Below are positions 1 through 10,476 of a stretch of DNA of 64,000 nt, piece after piece. The notes beneath the pieces were generated by a model. The model saw only the letters and a list, made by a program, of their open reading frames with translations. It did no database searches and had not been told where the DNA came from. Made by a program: the position numbers and the translations under genes. How positions within the stretch are numbered: the stretch's first letter is position 1; every line of letters starts with the position of its first letter. Source of the stretch: Tritrichomonas musculus (taxonomy: Eukaryota; Parabasalia; Tritrichomonadida; Tritrichomonadidae); contig JAPFFF010000013.1 of the NCBI GenBank assembly GCA_039105265.1, positions 1,054,001 through 1,118,000 of the forward strand, read 5' to 3'.

Positions 1-622
1 TCATAAAATTGGATTATCTTCGATTATTCCTCTCTAAAATTGTAAGAATTTTTTTATATTCCTTATTTTTTATTTAATTTGAATTTGAAAATAGTACATA
101 TCAAGCAAGATTATTAAAAAAATAAAAATTTGAGACAATCCTTTTAAAAAAAGTATTAAAAAGTAAAAAAAAAAATTATCGATAATATGTTAATGGAAAT
201 ATGGTTAAAAATGAAATAATATAAATATAAAGTTTTGAATTAGATTTATTTTTTTTTATACAAAACTTTATTGAAAATATATTCTCATAGGCTTTGAAAT
301 TATTGAAAAGTTATATGAATTCAAATATCCTCTTAATAATTTTAATTAAAATAACTTAATGCAGCATTTTCAAAATACTTTATCATTGAATTAATATATA
401 TACAAATTTGTCATGCATATTTGTAGAACAAAAGCATTTTTTATTATGATTTATTTTTTAAGATAGAAACAATTGAATGAAATAATAAAAAATTAACATT
501 CAATTATCTATGTTCTGACTTTTGAGAAAGTTGTGAAAATTTCAAAGAAAATTTTATTACTTATGACTTTTTGTGAAGTTCAAAAATTTTAGTTTATATT
601 TACTTCACTTTTATTGTTTTTC
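1..622. other. AT-rich intergenic DNA
   Basis: No coding frame of useful length is visible. The stretch is A/T-rich with homopolymer runs and ends in the short leader of the plus-strand gene that starts at 623. Confidence 0.6.
605..610 (+). promoter_or_regulatory. Trichomonad Inr-like motif (TCACTT)
   Basis: TCACTT fits the trichomonad initiator consensus TCA(C/T)(A/T) and lies 13 bases before the ATG at 623. This fits the very short 5' leaders known in trichomonads and supports 623 as the start. Confidence 0.5.
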
Positions 623-2101
623 ATGAATCAACATACATTAAGACATTCAACTTTTCAAGAATTATTAGAAAGAAATGTACACAAACCAAAAAACATTGAA
701 AAGATCAAAAGAAACTTGAAAGAGATATTATCAATCATTATCAATGGATATGGCTATGAAGGAATTGAATCTTATTGTTCTATGACAGAGAAATACATAA
801 TATCAAGAACAATATATTATGATTACTTGTTTTTAATTGATATTGTACTCAGAGATTTAGCCGAAAAAGTTTGCCAAGAAAAATTGGATGAACTGAAAAA
901 AACCACTCAAATAAAATTAGGCTTCGATGCTTCGTGGAGCCACCGAAGAAATGGTCAACACTGCCTTGGAATTTTAATGGATTTAAAGACTAACTTCATT
1001 ATTTGTTTCCATCTTGTTCACCATGGGAAAGAACAAGCTGCCTCTTTAAGTTCCACAGAAAAGCATTCAAAAAATATGGAAGGCATTTCATTGAACCATA
1101 TCATCGAAAGGACACAAATAGACTCCTTAAGCAATCTAACTTTCATTCATGATTGCGATCTCACAGATCATAAATTAATATCAGAAAAACTTCCTCTTGC
1201 CAAAATTAAATTTGACACAAATCATTTATGCAAAAAAACCAAGAAAATTATAAATCAAATTTGCATGAACGATCAAGATTTGAAAAACCTTAATGAATTA
1301 ATTCAAAATTTTTTTTCAATTTTACTACATGACAAAAATTTTAATAATGAAGAAAAACTCCAGAAATGGGAAAGCATGCCAAACTATTTTATTGAACATG
1401 AGGATCTGGACCCAGAATATAATGCTAAAGCATTAAAAACACTAGATGAATTAATCTCAGACATATCTGATACATTTAGTAAAGTTGATCCAGAGTATAC
1501 TACCAACCCAATTGAGTCGTTTAACCATTCTCGTGCTTCAATAGCCAGCAAAAACACAGCCTTTAGAATTAGCTGGAGAATCCGTGCATATGTATCAATC
1601 ATCAAATGGAATGTTCCATATTGGAAAAAAGCGATCTTTGATTCTTTTCAGTTAACACTTCCTAATCATGTAATGTTACATGAAAAAGCTTTGGTAGAAA
1701 CAAAAAGAAAGAAAGCCACAACAACAAAAACAGATGCATATAAAAAGAAAAGAGCAATCAAAAGAAAAATAAAAGCCAATAAGTACAAAGTCAGTTCAAA
1801 AGATAAGATGGTACACAATTATGCTGATGACATGCTTGAAGATATTTCTTCAATGGATGTGCGAAACAAAAGACGAAAAGGGAAGTTTTCACCCGTACAG
1901 CAATTGATTATTGATGCTATATCAGCATTAGCCACTGAAGATAAGCCATTTGTGCCGTACAACAAAATAATGAAATATATTACTACATACTTTGACACAA
2001 GCAAATATGCTCGACCTCAATTCGTAATTAGATCGCAGGTAACCAGACTAGTCAACATGAACATTTTAATTCAAAAAAGATTTTCTTTTAAGCTTGTTTG
2101 A
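623..2101 (+). CDS. DDE transposase-like protein with C-terminal winged-helix-like domain
   Basis: An intact 492-aa frame begins at the first ATG after an Inr-like motif. Seen: an acidic/aromatic motif FDASWSHRRNG near residue 113, a second acidic cluster HDCDLTDHK near residue 190, then DTNHLCKKTKK, and later TNPIESFNHSR. This D...D...E spacing with a basic stretch between resembles an RNase H-fold transposase of the Kolobok/Mutator-like type. The last ~80 residues look like a small helical DNA-binding domain preceded by a Lys-rich linker. No terminal inverted repeats are visible around the gene, so it may be a domesticated or orphan transposase. The family assignment is inference; a trichomonad-specific protein of unknown function is the alternative. 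Confidence 0.45.
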   Translation: MNQHTLRHSTFQELLERNVHKPKNIEKIKRNLKEILSIIINGYGYEGIESYCSMTEKYIISRTIYYDYLFLIDIVLRDLAEKVCQEKLDELKKTTQIKLGFDASWSHRRNGQHCLGILMDLKTNFIICFHLVHHGKEQAASLSSTEKHSKNMEGISLNHIIERTQIDSLSNLTFIHDCDLTDHKLISEKLPLAKIKFDTNHLCKKTKKIINQICMNDQDLKNLNELIQNFFSILLHDKNFNNEEKLQKWESMPNYFIEHEDLDPEYNAKALKTLDELISDISDTFSKVDPEYTTNPIESFNHSRASIASKNTAFRISWRIRAYVSIIKWNVPYWKKAIFDSFQLTLPNHVMLHEKALVETKRKKATTTKTDAYKKKRAIKRKIKANKYKVSSKDKMVHNYADDMLEDISSMDVRNKRRKGKFSPVQQLIIDAISALATEDKPFVPYNKIMKYITTYFDTSKYARPQFVIRSQVTRLVNMNILIQKRFSFKLV

Positions 2102-4106
2102 CGAAATCAATTGATGATCATCAAACAATTATTTGATAATAAACATTCTTCTTATTACATTTATTTACTTTTTATTCTCCATATCTTTTGCTTTATTATG
2201 TTTATATAAATCTATTTATTCTATAAGAGATATTTTAAAAATAAAAAAAAAATAAAATTCAAAAGTTTATACAAATTATATGTATTTTTCTATGGTTTAC
2301 ATTTTTAATCTTATGAAAATAAAAGAAAAAAAATATTGAAAAATATGGATGATAGAAGCATTTCTAGAGGTTTTTAACACTTGGATATGAAACTAGAGAT
2401 AAATAGGAGATCAATAGTAGTATAACTGGCGTTTGGTCAAGAACCTATTGTATGGGATATACATATGGATTTGAAAAAACTGAAAGAATATGAAAGGTTA
2501 GACTCTTTTGTTGATTTTTTTTTGGTATTTTGATTGCTGTTCATGGACTCTTTGTTCGAATTTGGAGAATTCAAATTTGAATTTTCCCAAATGATAAATA
2601 ATCGAAAAAAGTAATCGTTTTTTTTTTTATTTAAAGTTTTTTATTTCAAGATCCTTAAAAAAAATTATATTACATATATATATTTGATATATATATATAA
2701 ACAATTTATATATATGTTTAATTAATAATATTGATAATATGCTAATTAACTATATAAAGAGATAAAAACATATGAATTCAAAATCAGTTTAAATTATTAA
2801 TTTTTTCTCAAAATATGAAATTTATAACAGATTTGTTTTTTATTAATTAATATAATCAATCAAAATAATAGTTATATTTGCATGATAATATTTATACAAT
2901 TTGTGAGAAAGAATTACTAATTTTGAGAGTGCTAACCCTTATTTTAATTCAAAAACTGAAATATAATATATAGAATTTATTTGATTATTTTTTTATTAGT
3001 ATCTTTGGATATAAATTGGATCAACTATTAATATTTATTTATAATGTTATATTTATAAATATTACATTAATAATCATATCATTGGAGTATTTGATAAAAA
3101 TTTAATTAATTTAATTTATAAATACTGGCATAAAATAAAGATATTTGATCAATCTATGTCATATAATATTATATTTATTACCTAGATATAATATTTAATT
3201 CTTTATGCCAGAAAAATATAGAGATAATCTGACAATTATGTTTAATTTTTGAACAAATATAATCTATAATTGTATATTAGCACGCAACAAAATATATTAA
3301 ATATTTAGATATCATATATATTTATAGATATTCAAAATGGCTAAATAAAAGTATTTTTATATAAATGAAAAATATTCTCAATTTTTTGAAAGAATGTTTT
3401 TTTTATTCAATTATTTGAGGCAATTGAAATGTAAAAAAATTGATATTTTTACAAATTCTCTTGTTTATAATATAAAATATATTTTAACAAAACATTAAAC
3501 AAATCAAATATATATATTAATGTATATATATATAAAATAATTAATTTAAAATTTTTATTTGAAAAGATATATAAATATTTATCATATTTTAAAGGAATTT
3601 CTAATTTGCCATTAGCAAAAACTCATAGAATATTTTGAAAGATATTACAAAAAGTGGGGAAAAGTTGAGAAAAGCCAACTTTACCCTTAATAATTATAAA
3701 ATATTATAATATTTTTTTCATGTAATGAAGATTTTCGATCACTTGTTGATCTTTGAAAACTTGAATTGATATTTCATTATTCTCTTCAATATTTGATTCT
3801 TCTGTAGTATTTTTTGTTTGTTTGTTTGTATTCAATTTGATTCTATCACAAAAATTCGAAATTTCATCTAATTATTTAAATATATCTTTTGGTACAACAA
3901 TCTTCATTTTTAGGGAAAATATTATTAATTCTTTAAAGCAATAATCATATTTGGAGTTTTAATCTTTAGTGAACTTATCATAAATAAAGGACTTTAATTT
4001 TTCCAAAGATATTAAAAAAGATAATTATAAAAAATTCACCTTTTAATAAAATTTGAGCACTCACTTCAATGACAGAAGTTTCATTTCTATATTTAGCCAA
4101 CAATAC
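2102..4106. other. Long AT-rich intergenic region
   Basis: Two kilobases of A/T-rich DNA with many (AT)n patches around 2670-2720 and 3500-3540. No intact gene is seen. One short minus-strand remnant with coding-like composition lies at about 3718-3920. Confidence 0.55.
3718..3920 (-). pseudogene. Short coding remnant
   Basis: The minus strand reads as a hydrophilic, Asn/Glu-rich peptide of about 60 residues containing one in-frame stop (after VVPKDIFK, then LDEISNFCDRIKLN). Codon composition looks more coding-like than the surroundings. No family is recognised. It may be the tail of a decayed gene or chance. Confidence 0.2.
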
Positions 4107-6668
4107 TCACAGGTATTCTATTTCATTGATTCTTTTTTTTTTTTTTAATATCAATAGAATAATTTTCAGTAGCTTATTACTTATATTTTCAAAAATGTGA
4201 TCAAAATCTATTTCGATTCCAGGATGATCTAGTAATAATTGAACAATTTCGATATTTTCTTTTTTGACAGCAATAGAAAGCGCTGACTTTCCGTCCTTTG
4301 ATTTAATATTTATATCGATTTTCGGATGATTGAGTAAAAGCTTTAATATATCAATTCTTTCATACTTAATTGCAATAATAAGAGGAGCTTTACAGTTATC
4401 AGATTGCATGTTTACATCAATTTTTGGATGGTTTAGCAAGAGTTTTACAGCATCTTTTGTTTCATATTTAATCGCTGTATACAACAATGGTCTTTCATTA
4501 ACATCAAAGCTTTGATCGCTTAAAGCGCATTTTATTACTTGAATTTTACCTTTCTTAATGGCAAGCTCAACATCAGTTGAATATTGAATACCTCTCTTTA
4601 ATGCCCCAAAATATTCATCGTTCGATGGATCAACTCCCTTATCCGCATATGGCTTATAACTTAGTAATAAGAGGAAATTATCTCTTTTTTCATTTAATAA
4701 ATTATAAATCTCATCACCATACCGATCATTTGATAAGATATTGAATTTGATATTTGAACTTTTCAATAAAATGTCAATGATTTCATTTCTGTCATTTTCA
4801 ATTGAAAAGAATAACGGCGTTCTAGATAAATTCAACAATTTTGAATATCCAAATGAATCATGAAAATTTTTTGTTTTTTGGTAGCAATAAATATAAAGTA
4901 ATGTAACGTCATGTTTAAATCCGAAATTAACATCAATTTGTGTTTTTCTGACTAAACTCTCAATTATTTCTATATCATCATTGAATTTTTCTATGGCTAA
5001 CAGAATTGTTGATTTTAAAATCCTATTTTTATAGAGAACGACTTCATAATCATCGCCATCATCAGTAAAATAGAAGGTTCCTCTTACGTAATCAACGGAA
5101 TATTCATTATATATTTTAAATGAATAGTATTTTAGCATTTTTGCATTGACATCGATATTTGGATTATTTATCAAAAGTTGAACAATTTGAGAATTACTTT
5201 CTTTAATAGCTAAATGTAAAGCTGTCTTTTCAATCCAATAAATATCTATATCAACATCTTTGTATTTGTTATTTTGACTAGATATAACTTCAATTTTTTC
5301 TTCAATAAAATCTTCTTCATAATTTTTTTCATTGTCAATTTCATTTAGCTTTGATGACAAGATGTACTTCTTGTTAATATCAATATTTTCATGGGATAAC
5401 AAAAGTTTAACAATTTCATAGTTTTCTTTTTTAATAGCAATATACAATGGAAATATTTTTTCCCAAGCTTCATTTACAAATGGATCGTCATCATCTATAT
5501 AATAATCAATTTGTTGTATTTTTTCAATGTTAACATCTGTTTTTGAATCATATAATAATATTTTTATGATTTCAACTTGCTCGTTTTCAATTGCTTCAAT
5601 CAATAATTTATATTTGTTTATCAAGTCAGATTTTAATACATGCTTCATCAGAAAAACATATCCATATCGGACCAAATAAACGATAGAATTCTCATCTTTA
5701 ATAATATCATCTTCATTTATAAAGCTAAAATTATAAAATTTAAACATAAAATTATCATTTTTTTCAATTTCATCACTTTTCAATAAATTTTCTTTGATGT
5801 AAAATGCAATTTCATTGTGAAAGCATTTAATTGCTTCTTCATAACATTCTATATATGTATCGTCATCTGGTTCCACTTTATTTTCTTCAAGAAGATGAAT
5901 GATTTCTGGATTGTTTCCATGTATTGCATAAATCCATAATGATGGTTTAAGCTTAACATCATTCAAACGTAAATAATTGAAAATTTGAATTGATCCATAA
6001 AAAGCTGAATATTCAATTAACGATGTTTTTCTTCCAATTAAGAATAAATTGGTCTCAAAAATAGATGGATTTATAGTTGACTTTAATGAATAATCATTTT
6101 TATTTACAAAAATAATAAATTCTTCAATCAAATCTTTTTGAATGAGTTGTAAAAAGTAACGGTCATTTTCGCCAATTTTTCGTTTTTTATTAAAATCATC
6201 AAAATTCTCAGTCTTTTCACTTTCTTTCTTTTCATAAATTTTGATTTCTGGTGAAAAATATTTTGAATATCCCATATTTTGATAATTTGTACTAGAAATT
6301 TTTGAGATAATATTTTCATCAAGAAAAATTATTTTTTCTTCAATAAGAGATAGAAGAAGTCGTTTATTTTCTTTAAAAATATTGAAAATCTGAAGGTTTG
6401 AAATATTATTTTTAATGGGTTCTTTAAAATATAAAATAATTTTCATTATTTTTTCAAAAAAATTAATAGATCTATCGTGATTATCAGATATTTTTGATAT
6501 TAATAAAAGTATAGAAATTAGAAAACACTGATCATCTTTGATCTTATAATCTTCAAATAAATGTAGAATATTTTGATAACATTCCTCTATATCGTTTTCC
6601 TCATCTATTAAATCTAAAAGATTTTTTTGGATACTTTTCATTATTTCCAACTCTTCTGTGAGACTCAT
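4107..6668 (-). CDS. Ankyrin-repeat protein (DUF3447-like family)
   Basis: An intact 853-aa protein. The N-terminal ~300 residues match the trichomonad layout: a helical region (KRLLLSLIEEKIIFLDENII) and a DUF3447-like section with SLIEYSAFYGSIQIFNYLRLN, where changes in exposed repeats are typical. From about residue 340 onward come many ankyrin units of the form A(I/L)xxExxxIVxLLLxxxxIDVN. The most regular repeats are at the C-terminus (PLLYTAIKYETKDAVKLLL, APLIIAIKYERIDILKLLL, SALSIAVKKENIEIVQLLL). There is no signal peptide or membrane segment, so it is probably a cytosolic protein-interaction scaffold. Long insertions separate some repeats. Two decayed relatives lie at 7050-8410 and 37751-40703, which points to local family expansion. 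Confidence 0.85.
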   Translation of the reverse strand: MSLTEELEIMKSIQKNLLDLIDEENDIEECYQNILHLFEDYKIKDDQCFLISILLLISKISDNHDRSINFFEKIMKIILYFKEPIKNNISNLQIFNIFKENKRLLLSLIEEKIIFLDENIISKISSTNYQNMGYSKYFSPEIKIYEKKESEKTENFDDFNKKRKIGENDRYFLQLIQKDLIEEFIIFVNKNDYSLKSTINPSIFETNLFLIGRKTSLIEYSAFYGSIQIFNYLRLNDVKLKPSLWIYAIHGNNPEIIHLLEENKVEPDDDTYIECYEEAIKCFHNEIAFYIKENLLKSDEIEKNDNFMFKFYNFSFINEDDIIKDENSIVYLVRYGYVFLMKHVLKSDLINKYKLLIEAIENEQVEIIKILLYDSKTDVNIEKIQQIDYYIDDDDPFVNEAWEKIFPLYIAIKKENYEIVKLLLSHENIDINKKYILSSKLNEIDNEKNYEEDFIEEKIEVISSQNNKYKDVDIDIYWIEKTALHLAIKESNSQIVQLLINNPNIDVNAKMLKYYSFKIYNEYSVDYVRGTFYFTDDGDDYEVVLYKNRILKSTILLAIEKFNDDIEIIESLVRKTQIDVNFGFKHDVTLLYIYCYQKTKNFHDSFGYSKLLNLSRTPLFFSIENDRNEIIDILLKSSNIKFNILSNDRYGDEIYNLLNEKRDNFLLLLSYKPYADKGVDPSNDEYFGALKRGIQYSTDVELAIKKGKIQVIKCALSDQSFDVNERPLLYTAIKYETKDAVKLLLNHPKIDVNMQSDNCKAPLIIAIKYERIDILKLLLNHPKIDINIKSKDGKSALSIAVKKENIEIVQLLLDHPGIEIDFDHIFENISNKLLKIILLILKKKKRINEIEYL

Positions 6669-6675
6669 CCTTTTT

Positions 6676-6681
6676 ATATGA
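6676..6681 (-). promoter_or_regulatory. Inr-like motif (TCATAT) of the ankyrin gene
   Basis: On the minus strand TCATAT lies 7 bases before the ATG at 6668. It matches the TCA(C/T)(A/T) initiator and supports that start codon. Confidence 0.45.
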
Positions 6682-7049
6682 ACAATTGTTTGTTTTAATT
6701 ATTCTATAAATAAAGAATTATCGTCATATCAACTTTTTCAATAAAAATAAAAATAAAAATTAACAAAAAAGAAGGACGAGAACATATTCTACGTTGATTT
6801 TTGAGATGAATAAAACGATCAAAAACAGAAGAAAGACAAAGAAAAATGATTGATAATAAGAAATTTACTTATGAATATCCATAATTGAAGAAAGATAAAG
6901 AATTCCAGTTTATTTAGGCAACTTTTAGGGAGTATTTCGGTGAATTCATTTGGTCAATTGATTATAAAATTGAAATTATATACATTCATTATAAAATGAA
7001 AACAAATAGAATATAAAAAAAATAATTAATTGTCATTTGACAAAAGTGA
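6682..7049. other. Intergenic DNA between ankyrin gene and ankyrin pseudogene
   Basis: Nothing beyond A/T-rich sequence is visible. It separates the intact ankyrin gene from the decayed one downstream of its 5' end. Confidence 0.5.
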
Positions 7050-8410
7050 AAATTAATGAGAAAAAAGTTGTCTGACTTCATCATCTGATGAATAATCAAT
7101 TGGCTTTCTACCTTGTGAATCTTCATTATTAATATCAATACCTTTCTTTTCTAATAATAGCTTAATAATTCCAAGATCACCAATTTCAACAGCAAGATAC
7201 AACGCTGTTTTTTCGTCCATTAAGGTGTTACCTGATAAATGGAATGACTTTTCATTTACATCAATTTCTTCTCAAGCTAAAAGTGCTTTAATTGCATCAA
7301 TATTCTTTTTTTCAATAGACATATATAAGGAAGTTCTTTCAAAAACTTCAATTTCCTCTCCAATTATAGCTTTCATTGATCTCTTATTTACATCTATTTT
7401 ATCTGATTGACTTTGAAATTCTTGTAATAAAAGTAACTTAAAAATTATGTTTTGCTGATTATTAATGGCAACTTGAAGAGGACTCATTAAGAATATTGAT
7501 ATCAAGTTTATCATTCGTTAATAAAAGTTTGACAATTTCAATATTTCCTTTCTAAATGGCAAAATATAATGCTGTTTTATAAAATATTATTATATTTAAA
7601 ATTTCATTTAAACAATTGATTTTAAATTCTATTAAAAGATATGATTTTAAATATAATTGAATGATATGATTTAAAATTTAAAAAAAAAAAAAATAATGAA
7701 AATATATCCAAGATTGATATCAAGTTTGTCATTCGTTAATAAAAGTTTGACAATTTCATTATTTTCTTTTTCAATGACCAAATACAATACTGTCTTAAAA
7801 AATATTATTTATCAAAATTTCATTTAAACAATTGATTTTAAATTCTATTAAAAGATATGATTTTAAATATAATTGAAACATATGATTTTGAATATAATGT
7901 CGTTGTGGTGACATTTAATTGATTCATAAAAGACTTGTTTGTATGACTTATCCTCTAATTCAACTTGATTGTCTTCCAGAAAGTGAATCATTTTTGCAAT
8001 TTGGCCCTGAATGGCCAAAGGCCTTAACGATGAAGTTAATTTGACACCTTCAAGTCGCAAATGGTTAAATATTTGGATTGAGCCATAAAATACAGCATAT
8101 TCAATAGAGACTTATCAAAATTATTTTTCATTTTAAAATTCAAACGATATTTTGCATTAAATGTATTTATTAGATAAAATTCTAATAATTCAATTATATT
8201 GAGTTTTTTCAGATAATAATTTTTTGGCCAAAAAGAATTACATTTGGAAAAAGTTGTCATCTTTCGACAAACTGGAATTCTTTTCAATTTCACTTTTTGA
8301 ATGCGCCTCTTCATTTGCTGTAGATTAGAAGCTACTTTTTCAATTAAAATATTAAAAAACAGATATGACAAAAAAATTCTGAGAAATTAATTTTTTATTT
8401 ATTTTCAAAT
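7050..8410 (-). pseudogene. Decayed DUF3447/ankyrin-repeat gene
   Basis: Minus-strand fragments in different frames read as ankyrin units: TALYLAVEIGDLGIIKLLLE near 7140-7210, SLYMSIEKKNIDAIKALLA near 7272-7330, PLQVAINNQQNIIFKLLL near 7430-7490, and a DUF3447-like part near 7863-8110 (FGSIQIFNHLRLEGVKLTSS). They occur in the same order as in the intact gene at 4107-6668 but are interrupted by stops, frame changes, internal duplication (7497-7885) and AT-rich insertions. It is most simply a degenerate paralogue of the neighbouring gene. Confidence 0.7.
7497..7885. repeat. Direct duplication of ~170 bp within the ankyrin pseudogene
   Basis: The segment from 7497 (GATATCAAGTTTATCATTCG) to about 7675 recurs from 7716 to about 7885 with few changes. 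Shared blocks include CGTTAATAAAAGTTTGACAA and ATTTCATTTAAACAATTGAT. The period is about 220 bp. Confidence 0.75.
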
Positions 8411-8789
8411 TTAATTGTCGAAACTTCAGGAGATACACTTTGAAACCATTTAAAAGCAACTGTTGAGTAAATTGGATTTGATCATAGCCATTATTCTTGG
8501 CATTTGTTACGTCGAGGCGGTGCTCATCAGATATCAATATCAGGATTTTGCGATCCAAAGAGGAAAAAACATTGTTGATGGAAAAGAGAAGCTTATATAA
8601 GACACTTTGATGTAGATTCCCAAATCACTAGCATTAGAAAAGCAAATATAATATGAAAATAAATAAAAAATTAATTTCTCTGAATTTTTTTGTCATATTC
8701 GTTTTTTTTATTTTAATTGAAAAAGTAGCTTCCATAATCTACAGCAAATGGCAGCCTTCAAAAAGTGAACAATTGAAAAGAATTAATTT
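8273..8789. repeat. Inverted duplication, arms 8273-8407 and 8652-8789
   Basis: The right arm (starting GAAAATAAATAAAAAATTAA) is close to the reverse complement of the left arm over about 135 bases. Shared blocks include TTTTAATTGAAAAAGTAGCT and ATCTACAGCAAATG. About 245 bp separate the arms. The right arm therefore carries an inverted piece of the ankyrin pseudogene; the open frame on the plus strand there is a by-product. Confidence 0.75.
8411..8600 (-). pseudogene. Coding remnant of unknown family
   Basis: The minus strand reads DRKILILISDEHRLDVTNAK followed by a segment with GYDQIQFTQQLLLNGF. This is well-formed protein-like sequence and is not ankyrin. It sits between the two arms of the inverted duplication and has no complete frame. 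I do not recognise the family. Confidence 0.3.
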
Positions 8790-8899
8790 TTTCACAAAAA
8801 AATTTATTTTTGTTTCAATTTGTAATTTTTTTGAAAGGGGGATTTTTACCTCAATTTTTTTTGTTAAAAAAATTGCAGATATATAAATAAATATAAAAT

Positions 8900-9448
8900 A
8901 TTTTAAAATATATCTATGCAATATAAAATATATAATAGCACATAAAACATATATCGAATAAAATATCTATTAATAATCTTTTATTTCAAGATTTTTTATA
9001 CAATTATAAGTTTTTTGACTCATAGAAACGCATATAGTAATCCATAATTAATATAATTATAAAAGAAAGAATATTAATTTCATTAAGAATAAATAAGGAA
9101 TACTCATCGTAGGAATAAAAAGATAATTCAATATATAATTTTTCTGAGTAAGTTTATTCAAAAAAAAAAAAAAATTGGACGATTTGAAATATAAAATTTT
9201 AATGTAAACGAATAATAAAATTGTTTTAAACGCATATTTAATTATATTATTGATTCTTTTTTTAACAAATATATTTTGTTTATCAATATATTGCTTATGT
9301 ATTAATCCAAAAAATACGTTATCAAGTCATTAAATAACGTTTTTTCTGTAAATGCAGATAATATTTATTTATTGCATATCTTATTTTAAATTTAATATTT
9401 TATCAAATTAATTATTATATATAATTATATAATATATATAAGTATTAT
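8900..9448. other. AT-rich flank left of the Maverick
   Basis: No gene, RNA or clear repeat is visible. The sequence ends at the Maverick insertion point. Confidence 0.55.
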
Positions 9449-9453
9449 TATTG
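9449..9453. repeat. Left target-site duplication (TATTG)
   Basis: TATTG precedes AGTAGT of the left TIR and recurs directly after ACTACT of the right TIR (32697-32701). If the shared T is counted, a 6-bp TTATTG (9448-9453 and 32696-32701) can be read, matching the 6-bp duplications known for Polintons. Confidence 0.75.
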
Positions 9454-9870
9454 AGTAGTATATACGAGTCGGTTTCCGCAGGGGCCACGCTACGCTTAAG
9501 CCCACACGTCAACACGAACTCGTGATAAAAAATAAAAATGAAAAAAAAAAATAAAAATGAAAAAAAAAAAAAAAATAAAAATGAAAAAATTTTTCTTCAA
9601 CTTGTTTTTTCTTGAAGTACTACTAGGGACCTAAACAACTACCTCGGGTCCCCACTACTACTAGGGACCTAAACAACTACCTCGGGTCCCCACTACTACT
9701 AGGGACCTAAACAACTACCTCGGGTCCCCACTACTTGTTTTTTCTTGAAGTACTACTAGGGACCTAAACAACTACCTCGGGTCCCCACTACTTGTTGTTT
9801 CTTGAAGTACTACTAGGGACCTAAACAACTACCTCGGGTCCCCACTACTTGTTTTTTTTCTTGAAGTACT
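9454..9870 (+). repeat. Maverick left TIR with internal tandem repeats
   Basis: The outer ~75 bp (9454-9530) contain a GC-rich patch (9463-9520) and a small palindrome CACGAACTCGTG. Next comes an A-rich section with repeated AAAATAAAAATG (9530-9590), then five tandem copies of a unit containing GGGACC-15 nt-GGTCCC (9629-9850), which can form hairpins. Spacers alternate between a short form and a longer form with CTTGTTTTTTCTTGAAGTAC. The same blocks appear inverted at 32272-32696, there with six copies. Confidence 0.9.
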
Positions 9871-9886
9871 ACTACTGAAACGGCAC

Positions 9887-9914
9887 AGGTACCAGCCCCG
9901 AGAATCTCGTACCT
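9887..9914. terminator. Hairpin at the 3' end of the leftmost Maverick gene
   Basis: AGGTAC (9887-9892) pairs with GTACCT (9909-9914), and an inner GAGAATCTC (9900-9908) can extend the structure. It overlaps the stop codon region of the minus-strand gene ending at 9913. A role in 3'-end formation is only a guess. Confidence 0.25.
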
Positions 9915-10476
9915 ATTTCTTCATATATATAGCATCGAAACAAATCATAGAACAGGTATCACAATCTAACTCAATATTATATATATCATAAGCACCAGAA
10001 GGTGGGTTAGTGTCTTTAAAGTATATTTCATCCAAATATGATTTTATTTGTTGAGGGTCAGACCATTCAGTTGATATAAATCTAATAAAATGTAGCTTTT
10101 GAGTCTTGTCCTTGAATATCAATAAGTACTCCCCATCTGGAACAGGTTCATTATCACCTGTTGGATCATTATCTAAATTATCAATAATTATGTGTTTCTC
10201 ACTTGTAAAATAAGAGAATAGAAAATACCTATTATATTCATCAGTGACATCAGTAAATCCTGTATAATATGCTTTCCATTCCCTATCTGGGTCATTTTTC
10301 TCTTCTAATGCAGCTAACCTAGCTTCCATTGCTGCTATAGTATCCTTTAATGTTGCATTCTCTCTCTCTAAATTTGATATTTTGCTATTTATTGTTACGA
10401 TACTAGCAACATGTTCACCTACTAGAATAGCTAAATCTTGATGAGCTTTAGATGTATTATCTATTTTTGTTTTTAC
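9913..10476 (-). CDS. C-terminal part of the giant Maverick protein (frame-split)
   Basis: This frame is open from 10476, directly after the stop of the 1.6k-residue protein, to 9913 (~187 codons). It starts as a coiled coil (SKISNLERENATLKDTIAAM, LAALEEKN) and ends in a globular domain with CDTCSMICFDAIYMKK. It has no ATG before 10329, and the coiled coil continues naturally from the tail of the upstream frame. I therefore read it as the C-terminus of the same protein, separated by a -1 frame change. If translated alone, the first ATG (10329) would give 138 residues. The terminal domain is not recognised. Confidence 0.6.
   Translation of the reverse strand, partial: VKTKIDNTSKAHQDLAILVGEHVASIVTINSKISNLERENATLKDTIAAMEARLAALEEKNDPDREWKAYYTGFTDVTDEYNRYFLFSYFTSEKHIIIDNLDNDPTGDNEPVPDGEYLLIFKDKTQKLHFIRFISTEWSDPQQIKSYLDEIYFKDTNPPSGAYDIYNIELDCDTCSMICFDAIYMKK

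Noticed and set aside
8653-8886. 77-codon plus-strand frame
   Set aside because: Produced by the inverted copy of the ankyrin pseudogene segment; Phe/Lys-rich with no promoter or family.
9540-9590. CRISPR-like array in the Maverick left TIR
   Set aside because: The repeats are A-rich and tandem without unique spacers; the hairpin units that follow are direct tandem repeats, and the organism is a eukaryote.
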